Assembly (NCBI RefSeq): GCF_950023065.1
Contig: NC_088680.1
Span: forward strand, 63,091,350 to 63,155,349
Direction of reading: 5' to 3'
From: Planococcus citri
Taxonomy: Eukaryota; Arthropoda; Insecta; Hemiptera; Pseudococcidae
DNA: 64,000 nucleotides
Positions 23,361-35,938 of the stretch are shown piece by piece (position 1 is the stretch's first letter; every line of letters begins with the position of its first letter). Below the pieces are notes generated by a model that saw nothing but the letters and a program-made list of their open reading frames with translations, was not told the origin of the DNA and searched no databases. The translations under genes were made by a program, and so were the position numbers.

Positions 23361-26300
23361 CAGCTCACATCATCAACATCTCTCGTACGATGCACAAGAA
23401 CGTGTATTTGTACTGTAATTTATAATTGTGTACGTACGTGTATATTTTTTTTCTCTTTCTTCTTCTTCTTCTTCTTTTTTTTCACTCACATTTTATTCGC
23501 TCGATTCGTTCGTTTGTTTCGCCCCCCCCCCCTATTTGAATTAATATATTTTCGTCCCGAGTTAATTTTTCATTCACTATCTCTCTCTGTACATTATAAA
23601 TATTATATATTCTATCTCCTCAAACCTGTGATCAAATGCGATAATTAAACATTAAGCAAATAATTACCTAATTACATCGGTATATAAATATTTTGTACGT
23701 ACTACACGGTTACCATAAAATAATCTAATATTGTAAAAAAGAAAATCATGATTTTACACCCCCCCTGAAAAAAAAAACCGAAACCAAACCAGTTCATAAA
23801 CGAAACCGAAACCGAAACGATCCGTTTGAATTTCGTATTCGCATCTAAAAAAATACATTCCTCGATGTTCGCTACGGTATCGTGATCGGATCTCGAAAGA
23901 TTAGGTACAAAATTGGGACCATTTTTTTGGTACGTAGGAAGTCGAAATTACTCGTTAAAATATACATTAGAAAAAACGTAGACGTATTTTACGTACTTCG
24001 ATCCGATCTCGATTTTTTTTTTCGTTTTTTTTACCACGAACATAAACATCTACTTCGCGAATTTTCAATTTTTGCTATTACGAATCTATACCTAATAATA
24101 TTTTCAATTTTTCATTTCTCGTTGTGTTTTTACATATACCTACGTCTTACAGTAATACGAGTAATTTTACCTGTACTATTTTTCTCTCTCTTCCTTGGAT
24201 ATTGATAATCTTGTGCTTGGAATTTAAGCAATATTCGATGTAAGATTTTTTTCGCCTACTAACGAACGGTTTTTCTCGTTTTTTTCCCCCACCTCATCTT
24301 ACATATTTTCTTCTTTTTTTTTAAAGTGTTAATTTATGTTGTTTTTTTCATCGTTATGTTTTTTTTTCTTCGGAGAAAAATGTTTTTTTCCTGTATACGG
24401 AGATTTCGACTGGGAGTTGTTTTTTTTTCTTTTTTTTTTTTTAGAAAACGAGTTGTTTTTCGAGCAAGCAATTTACATCACGTGTAATTCGCGTGATTGA
24501 ATTATTATTGTTTTTTTTTTCATTTGAGTAAGAAATCTCATCTTATTTTAAATTTAATCGAACCTATAAGGTGTAAATATTGATTATTACAATCGGTCTA
24601 AGTACGAGAATTTTTGACAATAGAGGTTTTTCATTTCAGTATTGTTATTTACCTACCTACCATTTTTTTAAAAATTAAGAATACGGAGAACGGGTTTTTG
24701 CAAACCGAGCGATATTTTTCTGTATTCTATTTTGCATCAAATGCTTGTTTGTTTGTTTGTTTGTTTGTTTTTTTAAAGATATCGAATATGTTGTAAATTA
24801 ATTAATTTTTTTTTTGTTTGTTTCAAATGAAATTTGAACGTGTTCAAATTTATCTACTACTTATAGGTATTGGAAAGTAATTATCAGTAATTTTTGAATT
24901 TGATCGATGATTAGATTGTTATGTTTTTTTTTCCTTATTCTTTTTTCCTGTTTCGTTTTTCAAGTTGATTTTATTTTTGTATCAAGCGGTTTTTTGTATA
25001 CTGTTTTTTTTTTCTCGAGAGGTCCTTTCGAAGGAGTTAAACATAAAAAAAGAGGCAATCATGAATAATTTTGTAAGAAGTTTTTGGTATCTATGATTTT
25101 AATTTGTAGGATATTTTTTTTTTCATTTTTTATTATCCTAGATGTATTGATTTGTGTAGCGAATAGTGATGGATGAAGGTGGAATTTCCACGTTGGAATT
25201 CCTTAAATTGTTCGGTTTTTGAAGAAGTATTTTTTTGTGTGATTTTTTGTTTTGAAATTGTGAAGTATTTAGAGGGCTGAGAGAAGGGAAGGATGAGAAA
25301 ATGTTTCTATCAAATTAAAATTTTATCAGTGTTTTGATTTTGAAAAAAAAAATGTTATTCACATAGGAACGTCATTTTTTGGGACATTTGGTCGATAATT
25401 GACAGAAAAAACAGTAATGAAAGGGAGGAGGGATGAAAATGAAAATCCAGTTCTGAACTACCAACTTTGAAATCATTACTTTGTATTTTTCTCTTCAATT
25501 TTTGAGCATTGTTTTTATCCATGTATTTTCTGATTTTAGGTGGACCCCCCCCCCCCCGAATAAAATGAAAAAATTAGCTAAAATGAGATTTTCGATGTGC
25601 TGAGTTTATAAATTTTTGGACCTTTCGTTAAATTTTTAGACTTTCAAGAAAAATTCAGAATTTGGCTGCAGCCTCCAGGTCGACTAAAATGAGTAAAGTG
25701 GTTTAAAAAATTGATTAAAATTTGCTGGAATTACAGAATTTTCAATTTGAATCTAGAAAAAAAGGGCTATAAATCAATTTTTAGTTGATCGCAGGTTGAA
25801 TTATTTTGAAAATGAATTGACTAGGTAATCAACATTTTTCTGGAGGCTTCAGATTGGTTGATAATGATGAAATTTATACCTATTTGATGAGTCCATGTTC
25901 TTTTTTGGAGAACAAATTATCACCCATTTTAGTGAAAAAATATAGTTTTTCCAAAAAAATATTTTTTGACTATCAAAATTTGGTTTATTTTTTTGAAAAT
26001 TTTGAATTTTTCTCACAAGCTCTTGAATTATTTTAATGCAGAGATAACGATTTTTTTTTGGTTGAAATGTCGAATAATTGGATAGTTTTGGTTTGAAAAG
26101 GAAGGGCAGAAATGCAAAGGGAGAGGAAGGGCGAAATATCGATTTGTGAAAAAGAAGGGTAAAGCAGTATCGATGATTTAAATCCAAACTCAAATTGGCA
26201 GAAATTGAAATGTCACATTACACTTTTGTAATTTTTCAACCTTTTTCTTAACATGGGGGGGGGGGTGGGGGGGTGGGGTAGAGTGGGACGGAGGGAGGGG

Positions 26301-26690
26301 GACTGAGAGGGCACTGGAAGTTTGTCTCAGTACTCCTAAGAACCCTTTAAGCAACACGTCCTTTTCAATTTTTTAGTACAATTTTTAATTATTACCGTGG
26401 TTCAGGAAGGAGTGGGGCAGAGGGGGAAAGTGTGAGGGGTTGTATTGGAAAAATAATCCAATAAATTTGTTCTAGGCGGCTTATGACATTCAAATCACTG
26501 TCAATTGAATCGATTGCAACTGATCTGAAGGCAGCTCAAAATTGAGTAATGATCGATTAAATCTTGATCTAAGTGAGGGCCGTTAACCCCCCTCCCCTCT
26601 GCCCCCTCTCCTTCTTTGGGAATCCATTTTGGAAATTTGTCAAGTAAACTGTAGATTTTATCTTTTTTTGTAGCTGTAGTCATGAAAAGC
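23361..26690. other. T-rich 3' flank of catulin and intergenic DNA
   Basis: From about 23400 to 25150 the + strand is strongly T-rich, with TTC, CGAAAC and TTTG short repeats; the TTTG run at about 24743-24770 is a clean microsatellite. Poly(C) and poly(G) tracts occur near 23522, 25546 and 26254. No gene of normal composition is visible on either strand. Confidence 0.5.
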
Positions 26691-28660
26691 TCAACTTTCA
26701 ACATGAAAGTTCAACTTTGAGCTTTTTATAAATTGATAATTGAAAGTTGAAAAGCTCGTGATGAAAATTTTACAGTTAAAGCAGATCATTAAAGGATCAT
26801 TGCTGGAATCTTTAAAATATTAGATTGAAAGTTGAGCTTTTGCTGTAAAAGTGCGACTTTGAGCTTTTCACTTTCAACATCTCTGATTGAAATTTTAGAA
26901 GTTCAAAATCAAACTTTTACCATTAAGCTAAACTTTGGTGAAAAATGGAGCTTTAATGATCAAAGTTCAACTTTTAGCTTCCGGAGTTGAGTAATCAAAG
27001 TTTGAAAAGCTCAAAGTTGAGCTTTCACAGTTGAAGCTTAATTTTAAGAGATCAGGATAATGTTTTTTTTTCAATTTGAAATCAAATGACAACTTTTACC
27101 ATTTGTATCTATGAAAATTTGAGCTTTCTTTTTGGCAGTGTGTTTTAGAGCTTTCAAAGTCAACGGTTCAATTTTGAAAAGTTCAAAGTTGAGCTTTTTC
27201 TGGTCAGACTCAACTTATTACACGTCTTCAAAATAAGTTTTCAATTTTAAACAACAACTTTCAATTTTTGCATTTATGAAACTTTGAGCTTTCAGCTTGA
27301 AAATTGTGTTTGAGCTTTTTTTAAAGGACTCAAAGTTGAGCTTTCACAGTTTGAGCGGAGTTTTGAAAAGTGTGTTTCATAATTATTCTAATTTGAAGTG
27401 GCAATTTCCTACGAAAGTTCAATTTTAACTTTTGAGCGTTTCAAAATTATGGACTGAGAATTTAAAAGCTCAAAATCAAACTTTCACAGTCAAAGTTCAA
27501 CTTTGAGAAAACTTTGCTGTATTTTTCAAATTTGAAGAGGTAGCTTTCAACAGATGTTGATATTGATAAAAAATTGCCAAATTGGTGTTTTACTGTGAAA
27601 GTTCAGCTTTGAGCTTCTCAAAATTTATTGTCAATAATTCAAAAGCTCAAAATCAAACTTTTGCAGTTGAAGCTCAATTTTGGAAAAACTCGACTGCTAG
27701 TTTCAAATGTTTCAAGTGGTTGCTTTCAAATTTTTTTCAGTACCGATAGAAAGTTTGGCTTTTACTGTGAAAGTTTAGCTTTGAGCTTCTCAAAAATCAA
27801 TTGTCAATATTTTCAAAAGCTCAAAGTTGAACTTTTACAGTTGAAGCTCTGCTTTAAGGAACATTCAGTGCAATCTTACAACCCAAACTGCAAAAAATCA
27901 AGTTTTCCACACAAAAGCTCAACATTGACCGTATCAAAATTTATGATTAAAATTTTAAAAATTCCAAGTTGAACTTTCACAGCTAAAGTTTAACTTTGAA
28001 AATGTATTTTTGGCATTTGAGTACGTAGATTTCAGCATTTGGAGTTTTTACGAGAAATTGAGCTTTTGCCATAAAAGTTGAACTTCAAGTTGAGCTTTCA
28101 CTGCGAAAGTTCAACTTTCAGCTTTTCGATATCGAATGATTTAAATTTAAAAGCTCAAAGTCCAACTTTTACTGCAAAAGCTTAACTTTGAAAGACATAT
28201 TTTGGACATTTAATTTATATGGTAGCTTTCAGTGTTTGTACTTTGGAAAATTGAATTCTTTCCTATGAAAGTTCAGCTTTGACTTTGAGCTTTTTGAAAT
28301 TCACGATAAATACTTGAAAAGTTCAAAGTTGAACTTTTTTCTGAATTTGATTTCTGAATTTTTTTATTTTTCCAATTTTCTGTTACTAAGAAAAGTTGAG
28401 CTTTTGCTGTAAAAATTGGACTTTGAGCTTTTTCAAAATTAACAATTGAACTTTTAAATCCTAAAGTTGGACTTTTTTGGTGAAAACTGAACTCCAAAAG
28501 TTTTTCAGTCTTTCTTGCAATCTTTCAAATTTAAAATTTCAACTTCCAACCTTTGTAAGTGTATTTTGGCAACATTGAACTTTCGCTCTAAAAGCTAAAC
28601 TTTTGTAGAAATTTTATGGTCCAATGTGAGCTTTTTGTGATAAATATGAAAATTCAAAGC
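26690..28660. repeat. degenerate array of AAAGCTCAAAGTTGAACTTT words (about 150-185 bp period)
   Basis: The self-complementary word family AAAGTTCAACTTTGAGCTTTT / AAAAGCTCAAAGTTGAACTTT recurs in both orientations about every 150-185 bp (for example near 27010, 27180, 27335, 27640, 27815, 27965, 28140, 28318). TTTCACAGTTGAAGCT often follows. The same words reappear in the complex array at 31-35 kb. Confidence 0.7.
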
Positions 28661-31180
28661 TATTATAAAAAAATTGTGAGATTTTCAATGTAGGGTCTCA
28701 ACCCTAACCCTCTCCCCTTCTCCCTTCTCCCTCCTCCCCATTTTGATCAAAATTCACAAAAAATTCTCAAGTCGAGTGACATATCGATTGCTACTATTTC
28801 AAAGGTACTTAATTCAAATATCTATTCAATTTTTCGATCCGATCATTCCAACCCCTCCCTCCTCCCTCATCCTCTCTCTCAGTGGTTAATTTTCAAAGTG
28901 GTCAAAATACATTAAGAAATAGAAAATGAGCGACTGGTTGGTTTTTTCTCTTGTTAGGTTTTTATGGTAGTGAGTTCGAATATCGGCTTACTGTTTGAAA
29001 ACACAATTTTTTAGGGCCCCCCTCCTTGCCCCTCTGCCATTTTGAAAGAAGTTTGAAAAACTCCTAAAAATGTGATGTGACGTGTCGATTTCTACTAATT
29101 CGAGGAAGCTGAGTTGAAATATCTGTTCAATTTTTCGATTCAGGTCTTCGATGCCCGTCTCCTCTATTCTGAGAGATATGATTGGCTGAGGCAACTTCTC
29201 GTATAAAATATGTAGACTTCTGTTCCCTCCAAAATTAAAATTTCATAACGTCTAAACTTTGAGATTATACCTGTTTTTTTTTTCAATTTTTCAATTTATA
29301 TTTAAATCGTCATTTAAAATTAATTTCCTGAATCCTTCTTACCTTGCCCTTTCACCTCATACAGTTGGGGTCTTGGAATTAAATACTAATACCCTGATAT
29401 TTCAGTCGAACCCCTACAACGAACCGCATTATAAAAATAAAACTTCTCATTTTAATTTCCCCATTCGAGTTATTTGATTTATTATTATGTTTAAGTTTTT
29501 GTGTGTTTTTCCCCGTTTTATTTCGAATCGTAATTTATAAGTTTTTTTCGTTTTCGTTTTGTTTTGTTTTTTCTGAGAAAAAAAAATCGGACATGTTCCA
29601 TTATTACTTACAAACTGCCATAATACCTTTTTTGAAATAGTATTTTGTATTTGTTAAGGAGTAAATATGTGTACATACACGATAGAGAATAAGAAAGAGG
29701 CGCCAGCTATACCAGAGCAATCGTGTTTAAACAATTTTCAAAGTGTTTCATTAAAACCAATAATCTGCGTGTGATAATGTTATATTTTTTTGAGTTTAAT
29801 TTATTTTTACGTCATTTTAATTGATTTAAAGTAAAAAAAAAAAAAGTTGAAGGAACGGATTAACGTTGTAAGAAATTACTGATATCGTTATGCAATAATT
29901 TTATTGGATTCATTTATTTTATTTTTATTTTTTTTTCTCGATGAAATTGTGATTTTAAAAACATGTAAAATATTTTATATATATTTTTTCAACTTTGATA
30001 CATACGAGTTGTATTTTCTTTCTTTCTTTTTTTTTTTTTTTGTATTTTTCTCTCTTCTAATAATTGTGAGTTTTTGTGCTTTGTTTTTTGATAAAATTTA
30101 TGCTGAATTTCTCGATCTCGAAATTCGGAGTGTTAATGTGTTTTTTTAGTCGAGGATCTCGTCAAATTGACGTCGAGATACCTCTTTTTTTGTAGTCTTC
30201 CAGTGAAACGAAGTTTTAAAAGTCTGTTTACCCAGAAATACTCTGTTTTCGAACGAGAAATGCTTAAATCTTGATTTTTTTTTGTCGTCATTCTTTTGAA
30301 AATTGCTTTCATCTTGAAAATTTCTCTGGTTTTAAAAAAAATAATAATTTTAGGTCTCGTTTTGCGCGAATTTTTACTCAGCTTATGATTTATCGGAGTT
30401 GTGGCGTGTTTACCTGGAGGGTTCTGGTGGGTTCACTTTGACCTTTTTTTTAACAAGCCAGTAGCAGTATTATCATTAATTGTAAACTTAAAACGTTTAA
30501 GCTCTTTTGTCTTCCTATTATTTGTTATTTGTTTATAATGCCAGATTATTTTTTTTTATCTGATTACGAATACCAAATCATTAAAATGTATTCCATGTTA
30601 TTTAAACAATACAATTTTAACATATAATAGTCGGGTTTTATTTCATTTTTACCAAGAAGATCGTGAAAATATTCGATGTATTGAAGGAAATAACCGTCTA
30701 GTTGGAAGAAACCTTCTAATTTTTCTGTTGTTCGAGTCATTTTGCTTCGAATATGGTGAAATGATCAATTTCCAATCTCGTAAAGAATTTATTTCAAGAA
30801 AAAAACGAAAAATCTGAAATCTGAGTTTAAAATGGCGATTACTGCAATAAATATCGATTAAATTGCAAAAATAACCATTTCATTGAATTCCTCGTACCAA
30901 GAAACCCCCATATTGACCTTTTATTCGATCAATTTCGCTTTAATTATCGCTTAGAAATGATTAAAATTGAAATTGCAAAAATTTAAGTTTCAAAAATGCA
31001 GATTGGAGCGCTAGATATGCACGTGGCGCTATCTTTCCGAACATTTAGGAACTACTTCAAAAAAAACAGTTAGAAACAGGTTTTCTGAAACGTTTTCATT
31101 TTTTTGTAATTACTGGAAAATTACCATTTTACCTATCTAATTTTTCGAAGCTTCAAAAAAATAAGTAGGTGTTACCGTAA
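28660..31180. other. AT-rich intergenic DNA, no gene seen
   Basis: CT-rich patches near 28700-29040 and T-rich sequence from 29460 to 30640. No RNA gene, element ends or coding exon could be supported. Confidence 0.45.
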
Positions 31181-31561
31181 TTTACCAGTAATTTGGAAAA
31201 ATGTTTTATGAGCTTTGGAGAGCTTTGGAGAGCTTTTGCAGATGTACGAACGGTAGTCGGTGGACTTTTTGGACATAGAGAATCCATTTCCGGTGTCGGT
31301 GCTGCCAAAAAGCTCAAAGCTTCCTCAAGAATGAAGCTTTTTTCAAAAAAGTTGAACTTTCAGGTACAAAAAAGCTCGATCGATTAAAATAAATGAGCTT
31401 GACGTGATCAGCGATGCTCGATTAGTGATAATCGACTATTCGTACACTGTATTTGGCTTTCATTCAAGCAGAAAGTTCAATTTTGGAAACTTGATGGCAG
31501 CGCCATCTATAGCATGGTAGGTGAATTAACTCCCTTAACGAGAGAACAAATCTCCAAATTT

Positions 31562-31698
31562 ATGATGCAGCGCTGCAGGCGGTGAAAACGAGAAGTTCTT
31601 TTGTAATCCTGATTTTTGGATATAGAAAAAGGTAATTTCAATTCATATTTCCACAAAAAAAGGAAGTTCCCGTTTTTGCCGTCTGCAGCGCTTCGTGT
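31562..31698. mobile_element. second copy of the GATGCAGCGCTGCAGGCGG palindromic element
   Basis: It starts ATGATGCAGCGCTGCAGGCGG and ends GCCGTCTGCAGCGCTTCG. It shares with the 32449 copy the interior word AGTTCTTTTGTAATCCTGATTTT. The right arm is more diverged. Confidence 0.6.
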
Positions 31699-32448
31699 GT
31701 TTTTCAATAAACTCGTCCTCTTTTCAAGCTTATAGTTCACTTTTTACAGTACAGATAGCGCCAAAGTCGTATATTTGAAAATCTTTTTGAAATTTTGATG
31801 AATCAATTTTGTGAGCTTTAGAGAGCTTTTTAGACTGTACCTACTTGAAGTTCGAATGGGGGGGGGGGGTTCCGCACGCGGAGAATCCGTTTCCAGTGTT
31901 AGTTATGCCAAAAAGCTTGAAGTTTCGTCGAAATTGAAGCTTTTTTTCTAAAAAGTACAACTTTCAGGTAGAAAAAAGCTCGATCGATCAACATAAAGGA
32001 GATTGACGTGATCAGTGATGCTTACTTAGTGATAATCGACTATTCGTACACTCTATTCGATGTTTATTCGGCCAAAAAGCTCAATTTTGAAAAAGTGCAT
32101 TTTAGCCAATTTTGATCATTTTTAAGTCTCTTAATACTTCAACTTTCGAATCAATTTTGGGAGCTTTAGAGAGCTAATTAGACTGTACGAACTGCACGAA
32201 TGGGGAGGTTTTTGGAGTCGACGAATTCATTTCCGGTGTTGGTTCTTCCAAAAAGCTCAAAGTTCCCGGAGAAATGAAGCTTTTTTTCAAAAAAGTTGAA
32301 CTTTCAAGTATAAAGAAGCTCGATCGACTGAAACTAACGAGCTTGACGTGATCAGCGATGCTTAATTAGTGATAATCGACTATTCGTACACTCTATTTGG
32401 CTTTCATTCGACCAAAAAGCTCAATTTTGCAGACAACAAATGAAAAAA

Positions 32449-32587
32449 ATGATGCAGCGCTTCAGGCGGTGGAAAATGGTACTTCTTTTGTAATCGTAAA
32501 AAAAACATTGTCAATACCAATTTCTATATCCCAAAATCAGGATTAGAAAAGAACTTCTCATTTTCACCGCCTGCAGCGCTGCATCAT
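32449..32587. mobile_element. small palindromic MITE-like insert (139 bp)
   Basis: ATGATGCAGCGCTTCAGGCG at the left end is the near-perfect inverse of CGCCTGCAGCGCTGCATCAT at the right end; the inverted arms extend about 45 bp. It sits in one unit of the complex array and explains that unit's extra length. No target duplication is clear. Confidence 0.65.
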
Positions 32588-35079
32588 AAATGTTGAACTT
32601 TTGAATCAATTTTGCGAGCTTCAGAGAGCTTTTCAGACTGTACGAACAGTACGAATGGGGGGTTTTCACACGCGGAGAATCCGTTTCCAGTGTTGGTCCC
32701 GCCAAAAAGCTCAAAGCTCCTCGGGAAATTAAGCTTTTTTTCAAAAAAGTTGAACTTTCAGTTACAAAAAAGCTTCGACGCTTCAAATAAACGAGTTTGA
32801 CGTGATCAGCGATGCTGAATTAGTGATAATCGACAATTCGTACACCCTATTTGGCTTTCATTCGTCCAAAAAGCTCAATTTTGAAAAAGTGCACTTTTGC
32901 CAATTTCGATCATTTTCGATTTTTATGCTAAATGAGACCATTTTTATTAGGAGAATATAGGATATTAGGAGGTTCGATCCTCCCAATACTTGAACTTTCG
33001 AATCAATTTTGTGAGCTTTAGAGAGCTTTTTAGACCGTACGAACTGCACGAATGGGGAGGTTTTTGGGGTCGACGAATTCATTTCCGATGTTGGTTCTTT
33101 CAAAAAGCTCAAAGTTCGCGGAGAAATGAAGCTTTTTTTCAAAAAAGTTGAACTTTCAAGTATAAAGAAGCTCGATCGACTGAAACTAACGAGCTTGACG
33201 TGATCAGCGATGCTTAATTAGTGATAATCGACAATTCGTACACCCTATTTGGCTTTCATTCGTCCAAAAAGCTCAATTTTGAAAAAGTGCATAGTTTGCT
33301 AATTTTAGTCATTTTAGAGTACATTTTGATGCAAAATAAGACCAAATTCATTAGGAGAATATAGGATATTAGGAGGTTCGATACTCCTAATACTTGAACT
33401 TTTGAGTCAATTTTACAAGCTTTAGAGAGCTTTTTAGACTGTACGAACTGTACGAATGAGGGGGTTTTTACTGGCGGAGAATCCGTTTCTGGTGTTGATT
33501 CTGCCAAAAAGCTCAAAATTTTCACGAAAATGAAGTTTTTTTTCAACAAAGTTGAACTTTTAGGTAAAAAAAGCTCGATTGATCTAAATAAATGAGCTTG
33601 ACGTGATCAGTGATGCTTAATTAGTAGTATTTGACCCCTCGTACACTTTATTTGCTTTTAATTGAAGAAAAATACATATATTTGCAAAGTTCAACTTTGC
33701 CCCTTCAAATTGTCAGCATATGCAACCAAAACAACACACAAAACTGTTATGTAGTTTGACTAGTTTTGGAGGTATAAATGAGCATATTCTACCAGGAGAA
33801 TATAGGATATTAGGAGGTTCTATGCTCCTAATACTTGAACTTTCGAAATTACTTTTTGAGCTTTAGGGAGCTTTTTGAGATGTACGAATAGTTGTCAATA
33901 GGGTTTCTTGATATGGAGAATCCATTTCTGGTGTTCGTATCGCTCCAAAGTTCAAAGTTCACAAGGAAATCGATCTTTCAATAAAAAAAGTTGAGCTTTC
34001 AAGCTTTAAAGTGCAATACGAATGTCATAATCATAATCAGCGATGCTTAATTAGTAGTACTCGACCCCTCGTACAATTTATTAGCTTTTGATTGAAGAAA
34101 AAAGAATATGTTTGAAAAAAGTTCAACTTTGTCCCTTCAAGTGGCCAAAACATGCAACCAAAACGACTCACAAAACTGTTAATTTGACTAGTTTTGGAGG
34201 TAAAAATGAGCATATTCTACCAGTAGGATATAGGATATTAGGAGGTTCTATACTCCTAATACTTGAACTTTTGAATTCGATTTTTGAGCTTTTAGTGAGC
34301 TTTTTGAGATGTACGAATAGTCGTTGATAGGGTTTTTCGATATGGAGAATCCATTTCTGGTGTTCGTACGGCTCCAAAGTTGAACGTTCATGAGAAAATC
34401 CAGCCTTTTGTCAAAAAGTTGAACTTTTAAGCTTTAAAATGCAATATTGTTCTATACGAATGTCATAATCGTAATCAGCGATGCTTAATTAGTAGTACTC
34501 GACCCCTCGTACACTTTATTTGCTTTTAATTAAAGAAATATATATATACGAGTATTTGAGAAGTTCAACTTATGCCCCTTCAAGTGGTCAAAATATGCAA
34601 CCAAAATGACACACAAAATTGTTAATTTGACTAGTTTTGGAGGTAAAAATGACCATATTCTACCAGGAGAATATAAGATATTAGGAGGTTCTATACTCCT
34701 AATACTTGAACTTTTGAATTCGATTTTTGAGCTTTTAGGAAGCTTTTTGAGATGTACGAATAGTTGTCGATAGGATTTTTCGATATGGAGAATCCATTTC
34801 TGATATTCGTACGGCTCCAAAGTTCAAAGTTCACAAGGAAATCAAGTTTTTAAATAAAAAAGTTGAGCTTTCAAGCTTTAAAGTTCAATATTATTCTATA
34901 CGAATGTCATAATCGTTATCAGCGATGCCTAATTAGTAGTATTCGACCCCTCGTACACTTTATTAGCTTTTAATTGAAAAAACAAAAATATATTTGAAAA
35001 CTTCAACTTTGCCCCTTCAAATGGGCAAGATATGCAACCAAAACGACTCACGAAATTGTTAATTTGACTATTTTTGGAG

Positions 35080-35700
35080 GAAAAAATGAGCATTTATTCA
35101 GAAAACGAAAACGAGTAAAAAAATTGAAAAATTCAGAGTTTAGAACTTTTGAGATGGACAAAATTGATAAATTCAAAATTTACGCTCATCAACAAATTGA
35201 ACGAATAGTCATTCTCATTAGTCAAGTGATGGTTACTACATAGTTAAATTGAAAAAAAAAAAGGTAAGCGAGAACGAGACTGAAATTTGGCATCATTACT
35301 TCCCATCGTGACAAAACACAAAAAAAGTGTATTTTTGCATTTTTTTGACAGTTTTTGATTTTTGTGCAATTGCTGGAGCCTACTCAAATTATTCTTCTCT
35401 AGAGGGCTGTTTAGCATGAACATCTACATACATGGTGTTCAAAATTATGCTTTTTGGGGTTTTTGAACTTTCACTTTCTCCTCTTTCGTTTTCAGTTACA
35501 AAAAAAAAATGGATTTTCTCAGTTTTTGATTTTGTGCCATTTCTGGAGCCTTCTCAAATTAATTTAGAAGGCTGAAATTCTTCTTTAGCTGTCCAATCAG
35601 AATGAAGCCTAGAATTGAACTAAACACAGTGAAAAACAACTCGCGAGAAAATGAAAAAAAAAAGTTTAAAATCCTGAAACAAATTCTAAATTTGAATTGA
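35080..35700. other. AT-rich spacer, no gene seen
   Basis: Two copies of a TTTTTGATTTT.GTGC.ATT.CTGGAGCCT..TCAAATTA word lie near 35345 and 35525, related to the GGAGCC words in the catulin intron. Nothing else supported. Confidence 0.4.
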
Positions 35701-35703
35701 ATT

Positions 35704-35709
35704 TTTATT
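35704..35709 (-). terminator. poly(A) signal of the secreted-protein gene
   Basis: AATAAA on the minus strand (TTTATT on +) lies about 105 nt after the stop codon, a typical distance for an insect 3' UTR. Confidence 0.55.
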
Positions 35710-35812
35710 TCATAAAAAATGCGTTAAATTATCACTAAATATTTCACTAATTAATTTCATTCGCGATTTCTATCCATAAAATCCGGTTCAGTAAAATCGA
35801 AGTTACCTATAT

Positions 35813-35938
35813 TTACTCGTAATGGTTCGATTGGTACCATGTCATGTATTCGTTGCATTTTTTGTTCGCCAATTCTCTGAATTTTGAATTAAGTTCAGCT
35901 CTGAGAGATGCATTGCTCGTCAATAACGTTCGTTCGTT
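35813..35938 (-). CDS. secreted glycoprotein, exon 2
   Basis: After an acceptor TTTTTAG the frame continues NERTLLTSNASLRAEL..CNEYMTWYQSNHYE and stops at TAA (35813-35815). Phase 0 agrees with exon 1. Reading through exon 1 without splicing would stop three codons later, so the spliced form is preferred. Confidence 0.72.
   Translation of the reverse strand, partial: NERTLLTSNASLRAELNSKFRELANKKCNEYMTWYQSNHYE

Larger units (their letters stand above)
31190..35080. repeat. complex tandem array, nine units of about 340-600 bp
   Basis: The word AATCAGCGATGCTTAATTAGT (or GTGATCAGTGATGCT) recurs near 31402, 32009, 32347, 32801, 33198, 33601, 34027, 34464 and 34909. Each unit also contains GAGCTTT.GAGAGCTTTTT, a GTACGAA..GAATGGGG segment, GAGAATCCATTTC.GGTGTT, and CAAAAAAGTTGAACTTTCA. 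Five units carry a hairpin ATTAGGAG..CTCCTAAT. Later units (from 33.6 kb) form a separate subtype with a GACCCCTCGTACA segment. Confidence 0.85.
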
